Part shown: positions 25,133 to 33,834 of the stretch, in pieces
How the letters are laid out: each line of letters opens with the position of its first letter
How positions within the stretch are numbered: the first letter of the stretch is position 1
DNA from: Clostridiaceae bacterium
Lineage (GTDB): Bacteria > Bacillota > Clostridia > Oscillospirales > Acutalibacteraceae
Assembly (NCBI GenBank): GCA_016287385.1
Contig: JAEEWM010000002.1
Coordinates: forward strand, 1 to 64,000
Direction: 5' to 3'
Length of the DNA stretch: 64,000 nucleotides
Translations under genes and position numbers: made by a program
The notes under the pieces: model-generated
What the model was told of the DNA's origin: nothing
The model's input: only the letters and a program-made list of their open reading frames with translations
Databases searched by the model: none

Positions 25133-28100
25133 GTGGCGTTTACACATCTTCATCTTCATACCGAATACAGTCTGCTTGACGGCTGCTGCCGTATTGACAG
25201 GCTCGTTTCGGCTGTAAAAAAACTCGGGCAGACGGCGGTCGCCGTCACCGACCACGGCGTTATGTACGGCGCGATAGATTTTTATAAGGCGGCGCTTAAA
25301 GAGGGAATAAAACCGATTATCGGCTGCGAGGTTTACGTCGCGCCGAGAAAGCGCACCGATAAGCAAAAGGGATCTGACAGCGAGTACAGTCACCTTGTGC
25401 TGCTTTGCGAAAACAATGAAGGATATAAAAACCTTATAAAAATGGTGTCGCTTTCCTTTACCGAGGGATTTTATTCAAAGCCGCGAGTGGATAAGGAGCT
25501 GCTCGAAAAATACCACGGCGGCATAATCGCGCTTTCCGCCTGCCTTGCGGGTGAGATACCGAAGGCGCTCCTCTCACGCGATTATGACCGGGCAAAAGAG
25601 GTCGCAAACTGGTATAAATCGGTCTTCGGCGCGGAAAATTTCTTTCTTGAACTGCAAAATCACGGGCTCAGTGAGCAGGCGCAGATTAACCCTTATATAC
25701 TTAAACTTTCCCGCGAAACCGGGATAAAAACGGTCGCCACAAACGACGTGCACTATATTGAAAAAGAAGACGCGTTTATGCACAAGGTGCTTTTGTGCGT
25801 TCAGACCGGCAGTAAAATTAACGAGAAAAACCCTCTTGAATTCAAAACAGAGGAGTTTTATCTCAAAAGCGAACAGGAAATGCGGCAGGCGTTCAGCGAC
25901 TGCGCCGAGGCGGTGGAGAACACCGCGAAAATAGCCGAGCGGTGCAACGTAACATTCAAATTCGGCGAAATAAAACTGCCGTATTTTGATACCGGCGGCG
26001 AAAACCATTTTGAATATTTTAAGCGTCTTTGCTTTGAGGGGCTTAAAAAGCGCTACGGTGAAAATCCGTCAAAAGAGATCGTCGGGCGGCTCGAATACGA
26101 GCTTGGCGTTATAAGCAAAATGGGGTACGTCGATTACTATCTCATAGTCGGCGATTTTGTAAATTACGCAAAAAGCCACGATATACCCGTAGGACCCGGC
26201 AGAGGCTCGGGCGCGGGCAGTCTTGCGGCGTACTGTATAGGCATAACCGGTATTGACCCGATAAAATACAACCTGATTTTTGAACGCTTTCTTAACCCCG
26301 AAAGGGTATCTATGCCCGATTTCGATATAGACTTCTGTTATGTGAAGCGCCAGCAGGTGATAGATTACGTTATCCGAAAATACGGCGCCGACCATGTCGC
26401 CCAGATAGTGACTTTCGGTACCCTCGCCGCGCGCGCGGCGGTGAGAGACGTAGGGCGCGCCATGGATATACCTTACGCGTTTTGCGATAAGCTTGCAAAG
26501 CTCGTTCCGCAACGGCTCGGGATGACGCTTAAAGCGGCGCTCGGCGAGTCGAAGGAGCTTCGCGAGCTTTATGACGCCGACCCGCGCGCAAAATCGGTTT
26601 TCGATATGGCAATAAAGGTAGAGGGTATGCCGAGGCACGCCTCAACTCACGCCGCCGGTGTGGTTATATCCGATAAGCCGGTGAGCGAGTATGTGCCGCT
26701 CTCCCTTAACGATAACGCGACCGTAACCCAGTACACCATGACCGCGCTCGACGAGCTGGGACTTCTGAAAATGGACTTTTTGGGGCTTCGCAACCTGACT
26801 GTTATTTACGACTGTGAGCAGGCGGTAAGAAAAGCCGACCCTGCCTTTTCGGTCGAGAAAATACCGATGGATGACGCCGAGACTCTCAAAATGCTCGGCA
26901 GAGGCGATACCAACGGCGTTTTTCAGTTTGAATCAGACGGGATGAAAAACGTGCTTACGCGATTCGGACCGCAAAACATTGAAGACCTGATAGCGATTAT
27001 CTCGCTTTACAGGCCGGGACCTATGGACTCCATACCGACCTATATCCACAACCGCCATAACCCGCAGGACGTGAAGTATGACACGCCCCTGCTTAAACCC
27101 ATTCTCGAGGTTACGTACGGTTGTATAGTATATCAGGAACAGGTTATGCAGGTTTTCAGAAGTCTTGCGGGATATTCGCTCGGGCGCGCGGATATAGTGC
27201 GCCGCGCCATGGCTAAGAAAAAACACGACGTTATGGCGAGAGAGCGCGAGGCATTCGTTTACGGTGAGAAGGACAGCGACGGCAACGTCCTGTGCGAGGG
27301 CGCGGTAAACCGCGGCGTAAGCGAAAAGACGGCGCAGAAGATATTTGATGAAATGTCGGCGTTCAGCTCCTACGCCTTCAATAAATCGCACGCGGCGGCG
27401 TACGCCGTGCTCGCGTATATCACAGCGTATCTTAAATGCCACCATAAAAAAGAATATTTTGCCGCGCTTCTTACGAGCGTGCTCGATTCCGCCGGCAAAA
27501 TAGCGCTTTATACGGGTGAGTGTAAAAACGCAGGCATAAAAATACTGCCGCCCTCCGTCAACGAGAGCGGCGAGGGCTTTACCGCCACTCCCGCGGGTAT
27601 ACGCTTCGGACTCCTGGCGGTAAAAAACCTCGGAAGAACGCTTATAGAAAAGCTGATAGCCGGGCGTGAAGACGGTGAATATACCGACCTTTACGATTTC
27701 TGCTCCCGGAACTACGGCAGGGAACTTAACCGCCGCGCCGTTGAAGGGCTTATCAAGAGCGGCGCGCTGGACGGACTCGGCGCAAACCGCAGAAGCATGA
27801 TTTTTTCGATAGATAAAGTCTTTTCGGTTCTTGAAGGAGAAAAGAAGTATTCCCTCGGCGGTCAGATAGGCTTTTTTGACGCGGGAGAGGAAAGCGGAAT
27901 TGAGCTTCCCGTTGTTGACGAAATGCCGCAAAGCGAACTGCTGGCTTTTGAAAAGCAGGCGACCGGAATGTATCTTTCGGGTCATCCGATGGGGCAGTAT
28001 GCCGCCGCGGCGAAAAAGTCCGGCTGTACGCCGATAATAAATATTGTGTCGGGAAAGGTTGCCGACGGCGGTCGCGTTCGCGTAATGGGCATACTCGACG

Positions 28101-28564
28101 CAATAAAGGTAAAACAGCTTAAAAACGGCGGCACACTCGCTTCAACCGTTATTGAGGACGTGACGGCGGCGGTCGACGTGACGGTGTTTTCAGCCGCCTT
28201 TGAAATGTACAGGCAGTATCTTACCGCCGGTTCGGTGGTGGAGCTTACCGGTAAGGTTAGCGAGCGGGAGGACCGCAACACCGAAATAGTTTGCTCATCC
28301 GTAAAGCCGGTAGATGAAACCTGTATCGCAGATATGGCGGAACCGGAGCGCCTGAAAATAAGGGTGAGCAGTATTGTCGGCGCCGATTTTATGACGGCGC
28401 AAAAAATTATGGAGAGGTTCCCCGGCGAGTGCGGCGTTCTCGTGTATTGCCGTGATAACGGTAAGCGACTTTTAGCGCCCGAACGGCTCAACGTGAGCCG
28501 CGATGAAAGGCTGATAAGCGAGCTTAAAAGGGTGCTCGGTGAAAATAATGTGAAATTCGGCTGA
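25133..28564 (+). CDS. dnaE: DNA polymerase III subunit alpha
   Basis: 1143 aa. An N-terminal PHP domain (FTHLHLHTEYSLLDG) is followed by the polymerase: GPGRGSGAGSLAAYC and the catalytic PDFDIDF (Asp396, Asp398, Asp400). A helix-hairpin-helix region and a C-terminal OB fold follow. It is of DnaE type, with no exonuclease insert, so not PolC. The start is GTG at 25133 with GGGAGG 7 nt away. Firmicutes usually have both enzymes; PolC is not in this window. A 350-codon minus-strand open frame lies inside it and is a shadow. Confidence 0.97.
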   Translation: MAFTHLHLHTEYSLLDGCCRIDRLVSAVKKLGQTAVAVTDHGVMYGAIDFYKAALKEGIKPIIGCEVYVAPRKRTDKQKGSDSEYSHLVLLCENNEGYKNLIKMVSLSFTEGFYSKPRVDKELLEKYHGGIIALSACLAGEIPKALLSRDYDRAKEVANWYKSVFGAENFFLELQNHGLSEQAQINPYILKLSRETGIKTVATNDVHYIEKEDAFMHKVLLCVQTGSKINEKNPLEFKTEEFYLKSEQEMRQAFSDCAEAVENTAKIAERCNVTFKFGEIKLPYFDTGGENHFEYFKRLCFEGLKKRYGENPSKEIVGRLEYELGVISKMGYVDYYLIVGDFVNYAKSHDIPVGPGRGSGAGSLAAYCIGITGIDPIKYNLIFERFLNPERVSMPDFDIDFCYVKRQQVIDYVIRKYGADHVAQIVTFGTLAARAAVRDVGRAMDIPYAFCDKLAKLVPQRLGMTLKAALGESKELRELYDADPRAKSVFDMAIKVEGMPRHASTHAAGVVISDKPVSEYVPLSLNDNATVTQYTMTALDELGLLKMDFLGLRNLTVIYDCEQAVRKADPAFSVEKIPMDDAETLKMLGRGDTNGVFQFESDGMKNVLTRFGPQNIEDLIAIISLYRPGPMDSIPTYIHNRHNPQDVKYDTPLLKPILEVTYGCIVYQEQVMQVFRSLAGYSLGRADIVRRAMAKKKHDVMAREREAFVYGEKDSDGNVLCEGAVNRGVSEKTAQKIFDEMSAFSSYAFNKSHAAAYAVLAYITAYLKCHHKKEYFAALLTSVLDSAGKIALYTGECKNAGIKILPPSVNESGEGFTATPAGIRFGLLAVKNLGRTLIEKLIAGREDGEYTDLYDFCSRNYGRELNRRAVEGLIKSGALDGLGANRRSMIFSIDKVFSVLEGEKKYSLGGQIGFFDAGEESGIELPVVDEMPQSELLAFEKQATGMYLSGHPMGQYAAAAKKSGCTPIINIVSGKVADGGRVRVMGILDAIKVKQLKNGGTLASTVIEDVTAAVDVTVFSAAFEMYRQYLTAGSVVELTGKVSEREDRNTEIVCSSVKPVDETCIADMAEPERLKIRVSSIVGADFMTAQKIMERFPGECGVLVYCRDNGKRLLAPERLNVSRDERLISELKRVLGENNVKFG

Positions 28565-28571
28565 TAAAAAC

Positions 28572-28600
28572 TTGATATTTTGCGGTATTTGCTGTATAAT
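28572..28600 (+). promoter_or_regulatory. Promoter for pfkA
   Basis: TTGATA (28572-28577), 17-bp spacer, TATAAT (28595-28600), 23 bp before the ATG at 28624. pfkA therefore has its own promoter in addition to any read-through from dnaE. Confidence 0.8.
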
Positions 28601-28623
28601 AACGTGGTTTGGAGTTGATATTT

Positions 28624-29583
28624 ATGAAAACGATAGGTGTACTTACTTCCGGCGGCGACGCTCCCGGTATGAACGCCGCGGTGCGCGCGGTAGTCAGAAC
28701 GGCGGTTTCGCTCGGTATGAACGTTAAGGGAATAAAGAGCGGTTACAGCGGACTTATACATGATGAGATAGTCGACCTTGACGCCCGCTCGGTATCCGAT
28801 ATAATCAGCCGCGGCGGCACTATTCTCTATACGGCGAGAAGTAAAAAATTCATGACAGAAGAGGGCGTGCTTATGGCGGTTGAGACCTGCAAAAAGCACG
28901 GTATAGAAGGCATAGTGGTAATCGGCGGCGACGGCTCGTTCCGCGGTGCGCGCGACTTGTCAAATCACGGCATACCCTGCGTTGGCGTTCCCGGCACCAT
29001 CGATAACGATATCGCTTCTACCGAGTATACGATAGGTTTTGATACCGCTATGAATACCGCGGTGGAAATGATAGATAAAATACGCGATACCGCGCAGTCG
29101 CACCACCGCTGCTCCGTAATCGAGGTCATGGGCAGACACGCGGGATATATCGCGCTTCAGGTAGGTATCGCCACGGGCGCTACCGGTATTCTCGTGCCCG
29201 AACTGCCGGTAAATATAGATTCACTGGTCGAAAAAATACTGAAAGTTAAAAAAACCGGCAAAAAGCACTTTATAGTCGTAGTTGCCGAGGGCGTAGGCGG
29301 AGTAGATAAGATAGCTGAATACATTCAGGAAAAAACCGGCATTGATTCGCGCGCCACCGTGCTCGGTCACGTTCAGCGCGGCGGCAGTCCCACCGTGCGC
29401 GACAGGGTGCGCGCAACTCAGATGGGCAGCGCGGCGGTTCATCTGCTTTATAAAGGAATAGGCAACAGAGTTATTGCGTATAAGCGCGGCGAGATAGTTG
29501 ATTTTGATATTCATGAGGCGCTCGGTATGACTAAAACCTTTGACGCCGGCATGATAGACGTTGCGCACGAAACGGCGATTTAG
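28624..29583 (+). CDS. pfkA: ATP-dependent 6-phosphofructokinase
   Basis: About 319 aa from ATG 28624, with GGAG 9 nt upstream; the in-frame TTG at 28609 is less likely. It phosphorylates fructose-6-phosphate, the committed glycolytic step. TSGGDAPGMNAAVR starts the ATP site and IGGDGSFRGA holds the Gly that marks ATP use (pyrophosphate enzymes have Asp there). PGTIDNDIASTEYTIGFDTA and VMGRHAGYIA complete the active site. GHVQRGGSPT is the effector-site segment. It ends the dnaE cluster and is followed by a terminator. Confidence 0.97.
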   Translation: MKTIGVLTSGGDAPGMNAAVRAVVRTAVSLGMNVKGIKSGYSGLIHDEIVDLDARSVSDIISRGGTILYTARSKKFMTEEGVLMAVETCKKHGIEGIVVIGGDGSFRGARDLSNHGIPCVGVPGTIDNDIASTEYTIGFDTAMNTAVEMIDKIRDTAQSHHRCSVIEVMGRHAGYIALQVGIATGATGILVPELPVNIDSLVEKILKVKKTGKKHFIVVVAEGVGGVDKIAEYIQEKTGIDSRATVLGHVQRGGSPTVRDRVRATQMGSAAVHLLYKGIGNRVIAYKRGEIVDFDIHEALGMTKTFDAGMIDVAHETAI

Positions 29584-29617
29584 ACGTTAGATATTAGACG
29601 TTAGACATTAGAAAAAT

Positions 29618-29648
29618 ACCGCGGCGAGATTTCGCCGCGGTGTTTTTT
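29618..29648. terminator. Bidirectional terminator, left hairpin of the SLOG-XRE cassette
   Basis: ACCGCGGCGA (29618-29627) and TCGCCGCGGT (29632-29641) around GATT, with a T-run to the right and an A-run to the left (a T-run on the minus strand). It serves pfkA and the convergent SLOG gene. The hairpin at 30507-30528 has the same arms, differing by one base in the centre. Confidence 0.9.
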
Positions 29649-30088
29649 CAGTATTCGCCGATTTTTATTAGTGTTTTGCCTTGCCTTTCGGCGATAGCCG
29701 CGTATTTCGCGGCACCTTGACCGAAAGGGTTTGTGATATAGGTTACAACATATTGTGCTTGCTTTATCATCCAACGGTTACAAAAGTCAATTCTGAACCT
29801 GTGTGGTGTTTTCTCTATTCCTTCGGGGATAACCGCAAGAGAATAATCAAAAGTATCAAATTCGTTTTTGATCGTAGGTATTTCGGATAAAACCTTTTTG
29901 TAATCAATGTCATGTTCGGGCGACAATTCACTTAAAACCTCAAAACACATTCGGTCAAAAGTCCCGTGTGTGCCTACATAAAACTTATTTACGCCGTGGT
30001 TTTTAATCAGATTTATTATTGTTTCTTTAATTATGGCTTTTATTTCGTATGGAGCAAAACTGTGCCCGAAAAAAGTACAGACCGTAAT
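29648..30088 (-). CDS. SLOG-family (DUF1273/YpsA-like) protein with apparent ATT start
   Basis: 146 aa if it starts at the ATT at 30088-30086. The first ATG (29950) would remove the conserved N-terminus. The N-terminal ITVCTFFGHSFAPYE matches the start of a clostridial family that normally begins M-x-VCTFFGH; the body has FYVGTHGTFDRM, then PEGIEKTP and the end NRWMIKQAQYVVTYITNPFGQGA. These are nucleotide-binding Rossmann folds of the SLOG superfamily; function is not established. The stop upstream is only five codons before ATT, and no ATG, GTG or TTG lies between. AGGA sits 6 nt before ATT, and a good promoter is 24 nt further up. So ATT is probably the real start, or the start codon was lost. 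AT-richer than its neighbours. Confidence 0.7.
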   Translation of the reverse strand: MTVCTFFGHSFAPYEIKAIIKETIINLIKNHGVNKFYVGTHGTFDRMCFEVLSELSPEHDIDYKKVLSEIPTIKNEFDTFDYSLAVIPEGIEKTPHRFRIDFCNRWMIKQAQYVVTYITNPFGQGAAKYAAIAERQGKTLIKIGEY

Positions 30089-30118
30089 ATCACATCCTGA
30101 TTAACTATATATAGGTAA

Positions 30119-30147
30119 ATATTACGGTATAAATTCAAAAAAGTCAA
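30119..30147 (-). promoter_or_regulatory. Promoter of the SLOG gene
   Basis: Minus strand: TTGACT (30147-30142), 17 bp, TAATAT (30124-30119). Transcription would begin about 24 nt before the ATT codon. Confidence 0.7.
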
Positions 30148-30160
30148 CCCATATATGGGT
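30147..30160. promoter_or_regulatory. 14-bp palindrome, candidate operator
   Basis: ACCCATATATGGGT is a perfect palindrome that abuts the -35 box of the SLOG promoter. The XRE gene reads away from the same gap, so this is a likely binding site for that regulator (inference). Confidence 0.5.
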
Positions 30161-30179
30161 AATAACCGCCGTTTCTCAT

Positions 30180-30214
30180 ATTATCATTATTTTGTAATCG
30201 TAGGTAATGATAAT
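30180..30214. promoter_or_regulatory. Perfect 10-bp inverted repeat before the XRE gene
   Basis: ATTATCATTA (30180-30189) and TAATGATAAT (30205-30214), 15 nt apart, end a few bases before the XRE ribosome site GAGGTG. It may be an operator for autoregulation or an mRNA hairpin that limits translation. Confidence 0.5.
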
Positions 30215-30228
30215 GTTGAGGTGCGGTA

Positions 30229-30477
30229 ATGAAATATAATCAACTGTACATAGACCGAATATCGGATTTATGTAAAAAGCGCGGAATATCAATCAATAAA
30301 CTAGCGAATATGAGCGGAGTAAGGCAGTCTACTCTTGATAATATTATGAGAGGCATTTCAAAAAATCCCCGTGCGGCGACGCTCCACAAGATAGCGATTG
30401 CTTTTAATATGACGCTTTCGGAATTTTTGGATTTTAAGTTACTTAACGATTATTCTTTTGACGATAATGAAGAATAG
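30229..30477 (+). CDS. Small XRE-family transcriptional regulator
   Basis: 82 aa. Almost all of it is one Cro/C1-type helix-turn-helix: KRGISINKLANMSGVRQSTLDNIMRGISKNPRAATLHKIA, then FNMTLSEFLDF. The acidic tail DDNEE is unusual but short. GAGGTG precedes the ATG. It is divergent from the SLOG gene with 140 bp between them holding two inverted repeats, so it probably represses itself and its neighbour. Codon use is AT-rich compared with surrounding genes, a sign of transfer. Confidence 0.9.
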   Translation: MKYNQLYIDRISDLCKKRGISINKLANMSGVRQSTLDNIMRGISKNPRAATLHKIAIAFNMTLSEFLDFKLLNDYSFDDNEE

Positions 30478-30504
30478 TATTTATTTGAAACGGTAAAAAA
30501 AGAT

Positions 30505-30537
30505 AACCGCGGCGAGATCTCGCCGCGGTTTTTGTTT
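30505..30537. terminator. Bidirectional terminator, right hairpin of the SLOG-XRE cassette
   Basis: AACCGCGGCGAGA and TCTCGCCGCGGTT form a perfect 13-bp palindrome (30505-30530) with a T-run to the right and an A-run to the left. It ends the XRE gene and the convergent ABC exporter. Confidence 0.9.
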
Positions 30538-30544
30538 GTAATTA

Positions 30545-32287
30545 TTACAGTTCGTCGCTTATCAAATCATTTTCTCTGAATTGCAGGCTGTAAAGCTTCT
30601 GATAAATTCCGCCTTTTTCCATAAGCTCGTCGTGCGTGCCGAGCTCTCTTACGGTACCCTCGGTTATTACCGCTATTTCGTCCGCGCCGCGTATCGTTGA
30701 GAGCCGGTGCGCCACTACCAGCGTTGTGCGCCCCTTACAAAGCTCGTCAAGCGAATGCTGGATAAGCACCTCGGTGGTGTTGTCAAGTGCGCTGGTCGCC
30801 TCGTCGAGTATGAGTATGGCGGGGTCTTTAAGGAATACCCGCGCAATACTGACTCTTTGCTTCTGCCCGCCCGAAAGCTTGACGCCGCGCTCGCCTATTT
30901 CGGTATCGTAGCCGTGTTCGAGCGACATTACAAAATCGTGAATGTTTGCGCGCTTCGCGGCGGTTATAACCTCTTCGTCCGTTGCGTTCGGTCTGCCGTA
31001 AAGTATGTTTTCCTTTATGGTGCCCACAAAGAGGAATACGTCCTGCTGGACTATGCCGATATTTCTTCTTACCGAGTCAAGCGTCAGATTCCGGGTATCC
31101 TTGCCGTCTATCAGTATCGCGCCGCCGTCGTCGCCAAGGCGGTAAAAATTCGGCAGCAGGTGGCAAAGAGTGGTTTTTCCGCCGCCGGAGGGCCCTACGA
31201 GAGCAAGCTTTTGCCCCTTTGCGATTTTCAGGTTGATATTATGTAAGACCTCAACGCCGGGCTCATAAGAGTAGCTTACGTTCCTGAACTCTATCTCGCC
31301 CTTTACGTCGGTAAGTTCCACGGCGCCGGGCGAGTCGGTCTCGGGCGGCTCGTTCATAAGCTCCACAAATCGCGTAAATCCCGACGCGCCGTTCTGGAAC
31401 TGCTCCATAAACCCGATAAGCGTGCTTACCGGGCTTAAAAAGATGTTTACCGATACGATAAATGTAGAGTATTCGGCAAGGGTAAGCTTTCCCGCGTATA
31501 AAAACAGGCCGCCGGCGATAAGAATAATTACGTTGAAAACATCGGTTATAAACGAGGATGAGGAATGGAATTTACCCATTGCCTTGTACGCGTCCTTTGA
31601 AGAGGAAACAAATTTATCGTCGCCTATCGCGAACTTTTCCTCCTCCGTTTTCGAGTTGGTGTACGCCTTCGTAACGCGTATGCCTGTGATACTGCTTTCC
31701 ACCGCCGCGTTAATTATCGCGTTGCTCTTTCTGCGGTCCTTGAACGCCTGGCGCATGGCTTTTCTGTAATGGTGGGAAACTATTATCAGTATAGGTACGC
31801 AGGCAAATATTATAAGGGTCAGTATCCAGTTTATCGTCATAAGGTAGGAAAACGAAAGAATTATCATAACCGAGCAAATGAGCAGGTTTTCGGGTCCGTG
31901 GTGCGCAAGCTCGCATATCTCGAACAGGTCGCTGGTGATACGGGTCATTATCTGACCGGTTTCGTTGTTATCGTAGAAGCTGTACGGCAGTTTTTGCAGA
32001 TGTGAAAAAAGGTCGCGCCGCATTTGCGACTGCATCCGCACGCCTATAATATGACCGTAATACTGAACGAAAAACTGCAAAAACATTCTTATTACATATA
32101 TGATGAGCACGACAATACCGGATATGATTATAAGACGGTATTTTTTATCCGGAATAAACTCACCGAGCATTCTCCGCGTAATGATGGGGTATACCATACC
32201 GAAAACCGATATAAGAAGCGAAGCCGCCATATCAAGAGCGAGCAGTTTTTTGTGCGGTTTGTAATAGCTGATAAAACGTTTTAGCAT
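30545..32287 (-). CDS. ABC transporter, fused permease and ATPase (exporter type)
   Basis: About 580 aa. Residues 1 to about 310 are six membrane helices (ABC_membrane); the rest is the ATPase with Walker A GPSGGGKTTLC, a Q-loop IGIVQQDVFLF, signature LSGGQKQRVSIARVFL, Walker B ILILDEATSALD and switch His in VVAHRLST. Works as a homo- or heterodimer to export lipids, drugs or peptides. The start used is ATG 32287: GGAGGT lies 5 nt before it, and the upstream ATG-containing extension would overlap the ribosome site. It is alone, with no partner half nearby, so probably a homodimer. Substrate unknown. Confidence 0.92.
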   Translation of the reverse strand: MLKRFISYYKPHKKLLALDMAASLLISVFGMVYPIITRRMLGEFIPDKKYRLIIISGIVVLIIYVIRMFLQFFVQYYGHIIGVRMQSQMRRDLFSHLQKLPYSFYDNNETGQIMTRITSDLFEICELAHHGPENLLICSVMIILSFSYLMTINWILTLIIFACVPILIIVSHHYRKAMRQAFKDRRKSNAIINAAVESSITGIRVTKAYTNSKTEEEKFAIGDDKFVSSSKDAYKAMGKFHSSSSFITDVFNVIILIAGGLFLYAGKLTLAEYSTFIVSVNIFLSPVSTLIGFMEQFQNGASGFTRFVELMNEPPETDSPGAVELTDVKGEIEFRNVSYSYEPGVEVLHNINLKIAKGQKLALVGPSGGGKTTLCHLLPNFYRLGDDGGAILIDGKDTRNLTLDSVRRNIGIVQQDVFLFVGTIKENILYGRPNATDEEVITAAKRANIHDFVMSLEHGYDTEIGERGVKLSGGQKQRVSIARVFLKDPAILILDEATSALDNTTEVLIQHSLDELCKGRTTLVVAHRLSTIRGADEIAVITEGTVRELGTHDELMEKGGIYQKLYSLQFRENDLISDEL

Positions 32288-32414
32288 TTTGCACCTCCGT
32301 GTCCGCAATACCTTATAATTATAATGCCTGCGCCTGCTTTCGTCAATAACTTAAAACGGCTTTTTAAGCCGCGTTTTATTTTTTCTCTGCGTTTTTATAC
32401 TGATACGTTAAAGC

Positions 32415-32448
32415 AAAAAAATCCCGGCGGATCCTACGGCCGCCGGGA
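32415..32448 (-). terminator. Intrinsic terminator of the diguanylate cyclase gene
   Basis: TCCCGGCGG (32422-32430) pairs with CCGCCGGGA (32440-32448); on the minus strand the hairpin is followed by seven T. Confidence 0.85.
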
Positions 32449-32464
32449 GCGTTTTAATTATTGT

Positions 32465-33634
32465 TTATCTCTTGTTTCTGTAATAGCCCTGCTTATCGGC
32501 GTACATTATCCTGTCCGCCTCTTTAAGGTAAGAGTTAGCCGTTCTCTTCGGGTCGGTACAGAGAATGTGACCTATCGCAAGAGATAAAACATAGGGCCTT
32601 TGCTGTGCCTTGCATTCCGCCTCAACTCTGTGGCGGATATCGCTTATTACCATTTCGGGGTCAACGTCGCCGTTCTTTATCGGTCGCCACGCCCATACGA
32701 ACTCGTCGCCGCCGTAACGCGCCGCAAAACCGTCATACGCGGAAGCGCTCTTTTTGACCGCCTCCGAGAATATCATGAGCGCACAATCGCCTTCGTAGTG
32801 ACCGTGCTCGTCGTTTATCAGTTTGAAACCGTTGATATCGCCCATGAACAGATATATCGGCTCGGAGTTTGAACAGTTCTTAACTTCGTTTGCAAGGTAT
32901 ATCTCGGCTTTCCTGCGGTTGTTAAGGCCGGTTAAGGTATCGGTATAAATATTTGATTTCTGCGAGGTTACAAACAAGTGGAGAAGAACCGTGAAAACCG
33001 CGACATGGATGACGGTAGTGCCTTTAAGCGGATGATCAATTACAAGCCAGAGTAGTATGAACACTATCGGCCACGACACCGCCATAGCATCTCTTTTTGC
33101 CTGGTTTGTGCCGACCTTCTTCGCTTTTGAAAATGCGATTCTGAAAATCGCCAGGAAATAGAAGAGAGAGCAGACGTGAACTATGAAATAAAGGGGACCG
33201 CTGGACTGCTTGCCGTTAGCGTCAACACTGAAAACAATGCCGTTAAAGATGGACGCCACCAGAAACAGAGCAACCGCGAAGATGGGCACAAGCCCTACAA
33301 GGAGCGCCCTTGTGTTGTGCACCGCGCCGAGGTCGAAGTGGTTTACGATATAAAGATAGTATATGAAGGAAATCAAAATCGGAAGGAACAGAGTTGAGAA
33401 GCAGATTATCCTATAATACATGATACCGGGATTCAGGTTATCAAGCACGCCGTGCTCCTGAAGGGTATAAAGGCACACAAGCACAACATATGCCTGAAAG
33501 GCGAGTACGAGCGCCCGGAAGCTGCGCACCTCCATCTTGGTCATTATATCGGAAGAAGACTGGAAATAGAGATATACCGAAAGAAAAAGCATACCGAGAC
33601 TGAACGCAAGGTAGGTCTCTATAAACGTATTCAT
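32465..33634 (-). CDS. Membrane diguanylate cyclase (GGDEF)
   Basis: 389 aa. Residues 1 to about 215 contain seven or eight hydrophobic segments with no named sensor domain. The GGDEF domain (about 225-389) has TLTGLNNRRKAEIY, FMGDINGFKLINDEHGH and the intact active site RYGGDEF near residue 307. It should make c-di-GMP from two GTP. The usual inhibitory RxxD five residues before the active site is SAYD here, so product inhibition at that site is unlikely. It is monocistronic with its own promoter and terminator. Confidence 0.92.
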   Translation of the reverse strand: MNTFIETYLAFSLGMLFLSVYLYFQSSSDIMTKMEVRSFRALVLAFQAYVVLVCLYTLQEHGVLDNLNPGIMYYRIICFSTLFLPILISFIYYLYIVNHFDLGAVHNTRALLVGLVPIFAVALFLVASIFNGIVFSVDANGKQSSGPLYFIVHVCSLFYFLAIFRIAFSKAKKVGTNQAKRDAMAVSWPIVFILLWLVIDHPLKGTTVIHVAVFTVLLHLFVTSQKSNIYTDTLTGLNNRRKAEIYLANEVKNCSNSEPIYLFMGDINGFKLINDEHGHYEGDCALMIFSEAVKKSASAYDGFAARYGGDEFVWAWRPIKNGDVDPEMVISDIRHRVEAECKAQQRPYVLSLAIGHILCTDPKRTANSYLKEADRIMYADKQGYYRNKR

Positions 33635-33705
33635 ACCTGAAATAATCCCCTTTCTTTCAACGCGACCTTATGCAATTTCTAAAAAAATATGCATATATAT
33701 ATCTT

Positions 33706-33734
33706 ATAATACCACAACTTTATGATTTATGCAA
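33706..33734 (-). promoter_or_regulatory. Promoter of the diguanylate cyclase gene
   Basis: Minus strand: TTGCAT (33734-33729), 17 bp, TATTAT (33711-33706), about 70 bp before the ATG. Confidence 0.6.
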
Positions 33735-33771
33735 ACAATATTTTTGCTTTGCGGAGATTTCCGGGGTAAAA

Positions 33772-33799
33772 AATACGCAGGGGCGAACCCCTGCGTATT
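33772..33799. terminator. Bidirectional terminator after the oligopeptide operon
   Basis: AATACGCAGGGG and CCCCTGCGTATT with a CGAA tetraloop; A-run on the left and T-run on the right. It ends the minus-strand transporter operon. Confidence 0.9.
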
Positions 33800-33834
33800 T
33801 TTTTGCCGTTTTATAAACGGTTAAAATTCTCTTA

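Noticed and set aside
26933-27985. A 350-codon minus-strand open frame
   Set aside because: It lies wholly inside dnaE, lacks a ribosome site and has no recognisable domain; it is a codon-bias shadow.
29581-29611. Direct repeat TAGACGTTAGA...TTAGACGTTAGACATTAG after pfkA
   Set aside because: Only two short imperfect copies, including the pfkA stop codon; too short to call a repeat array or attachment site.
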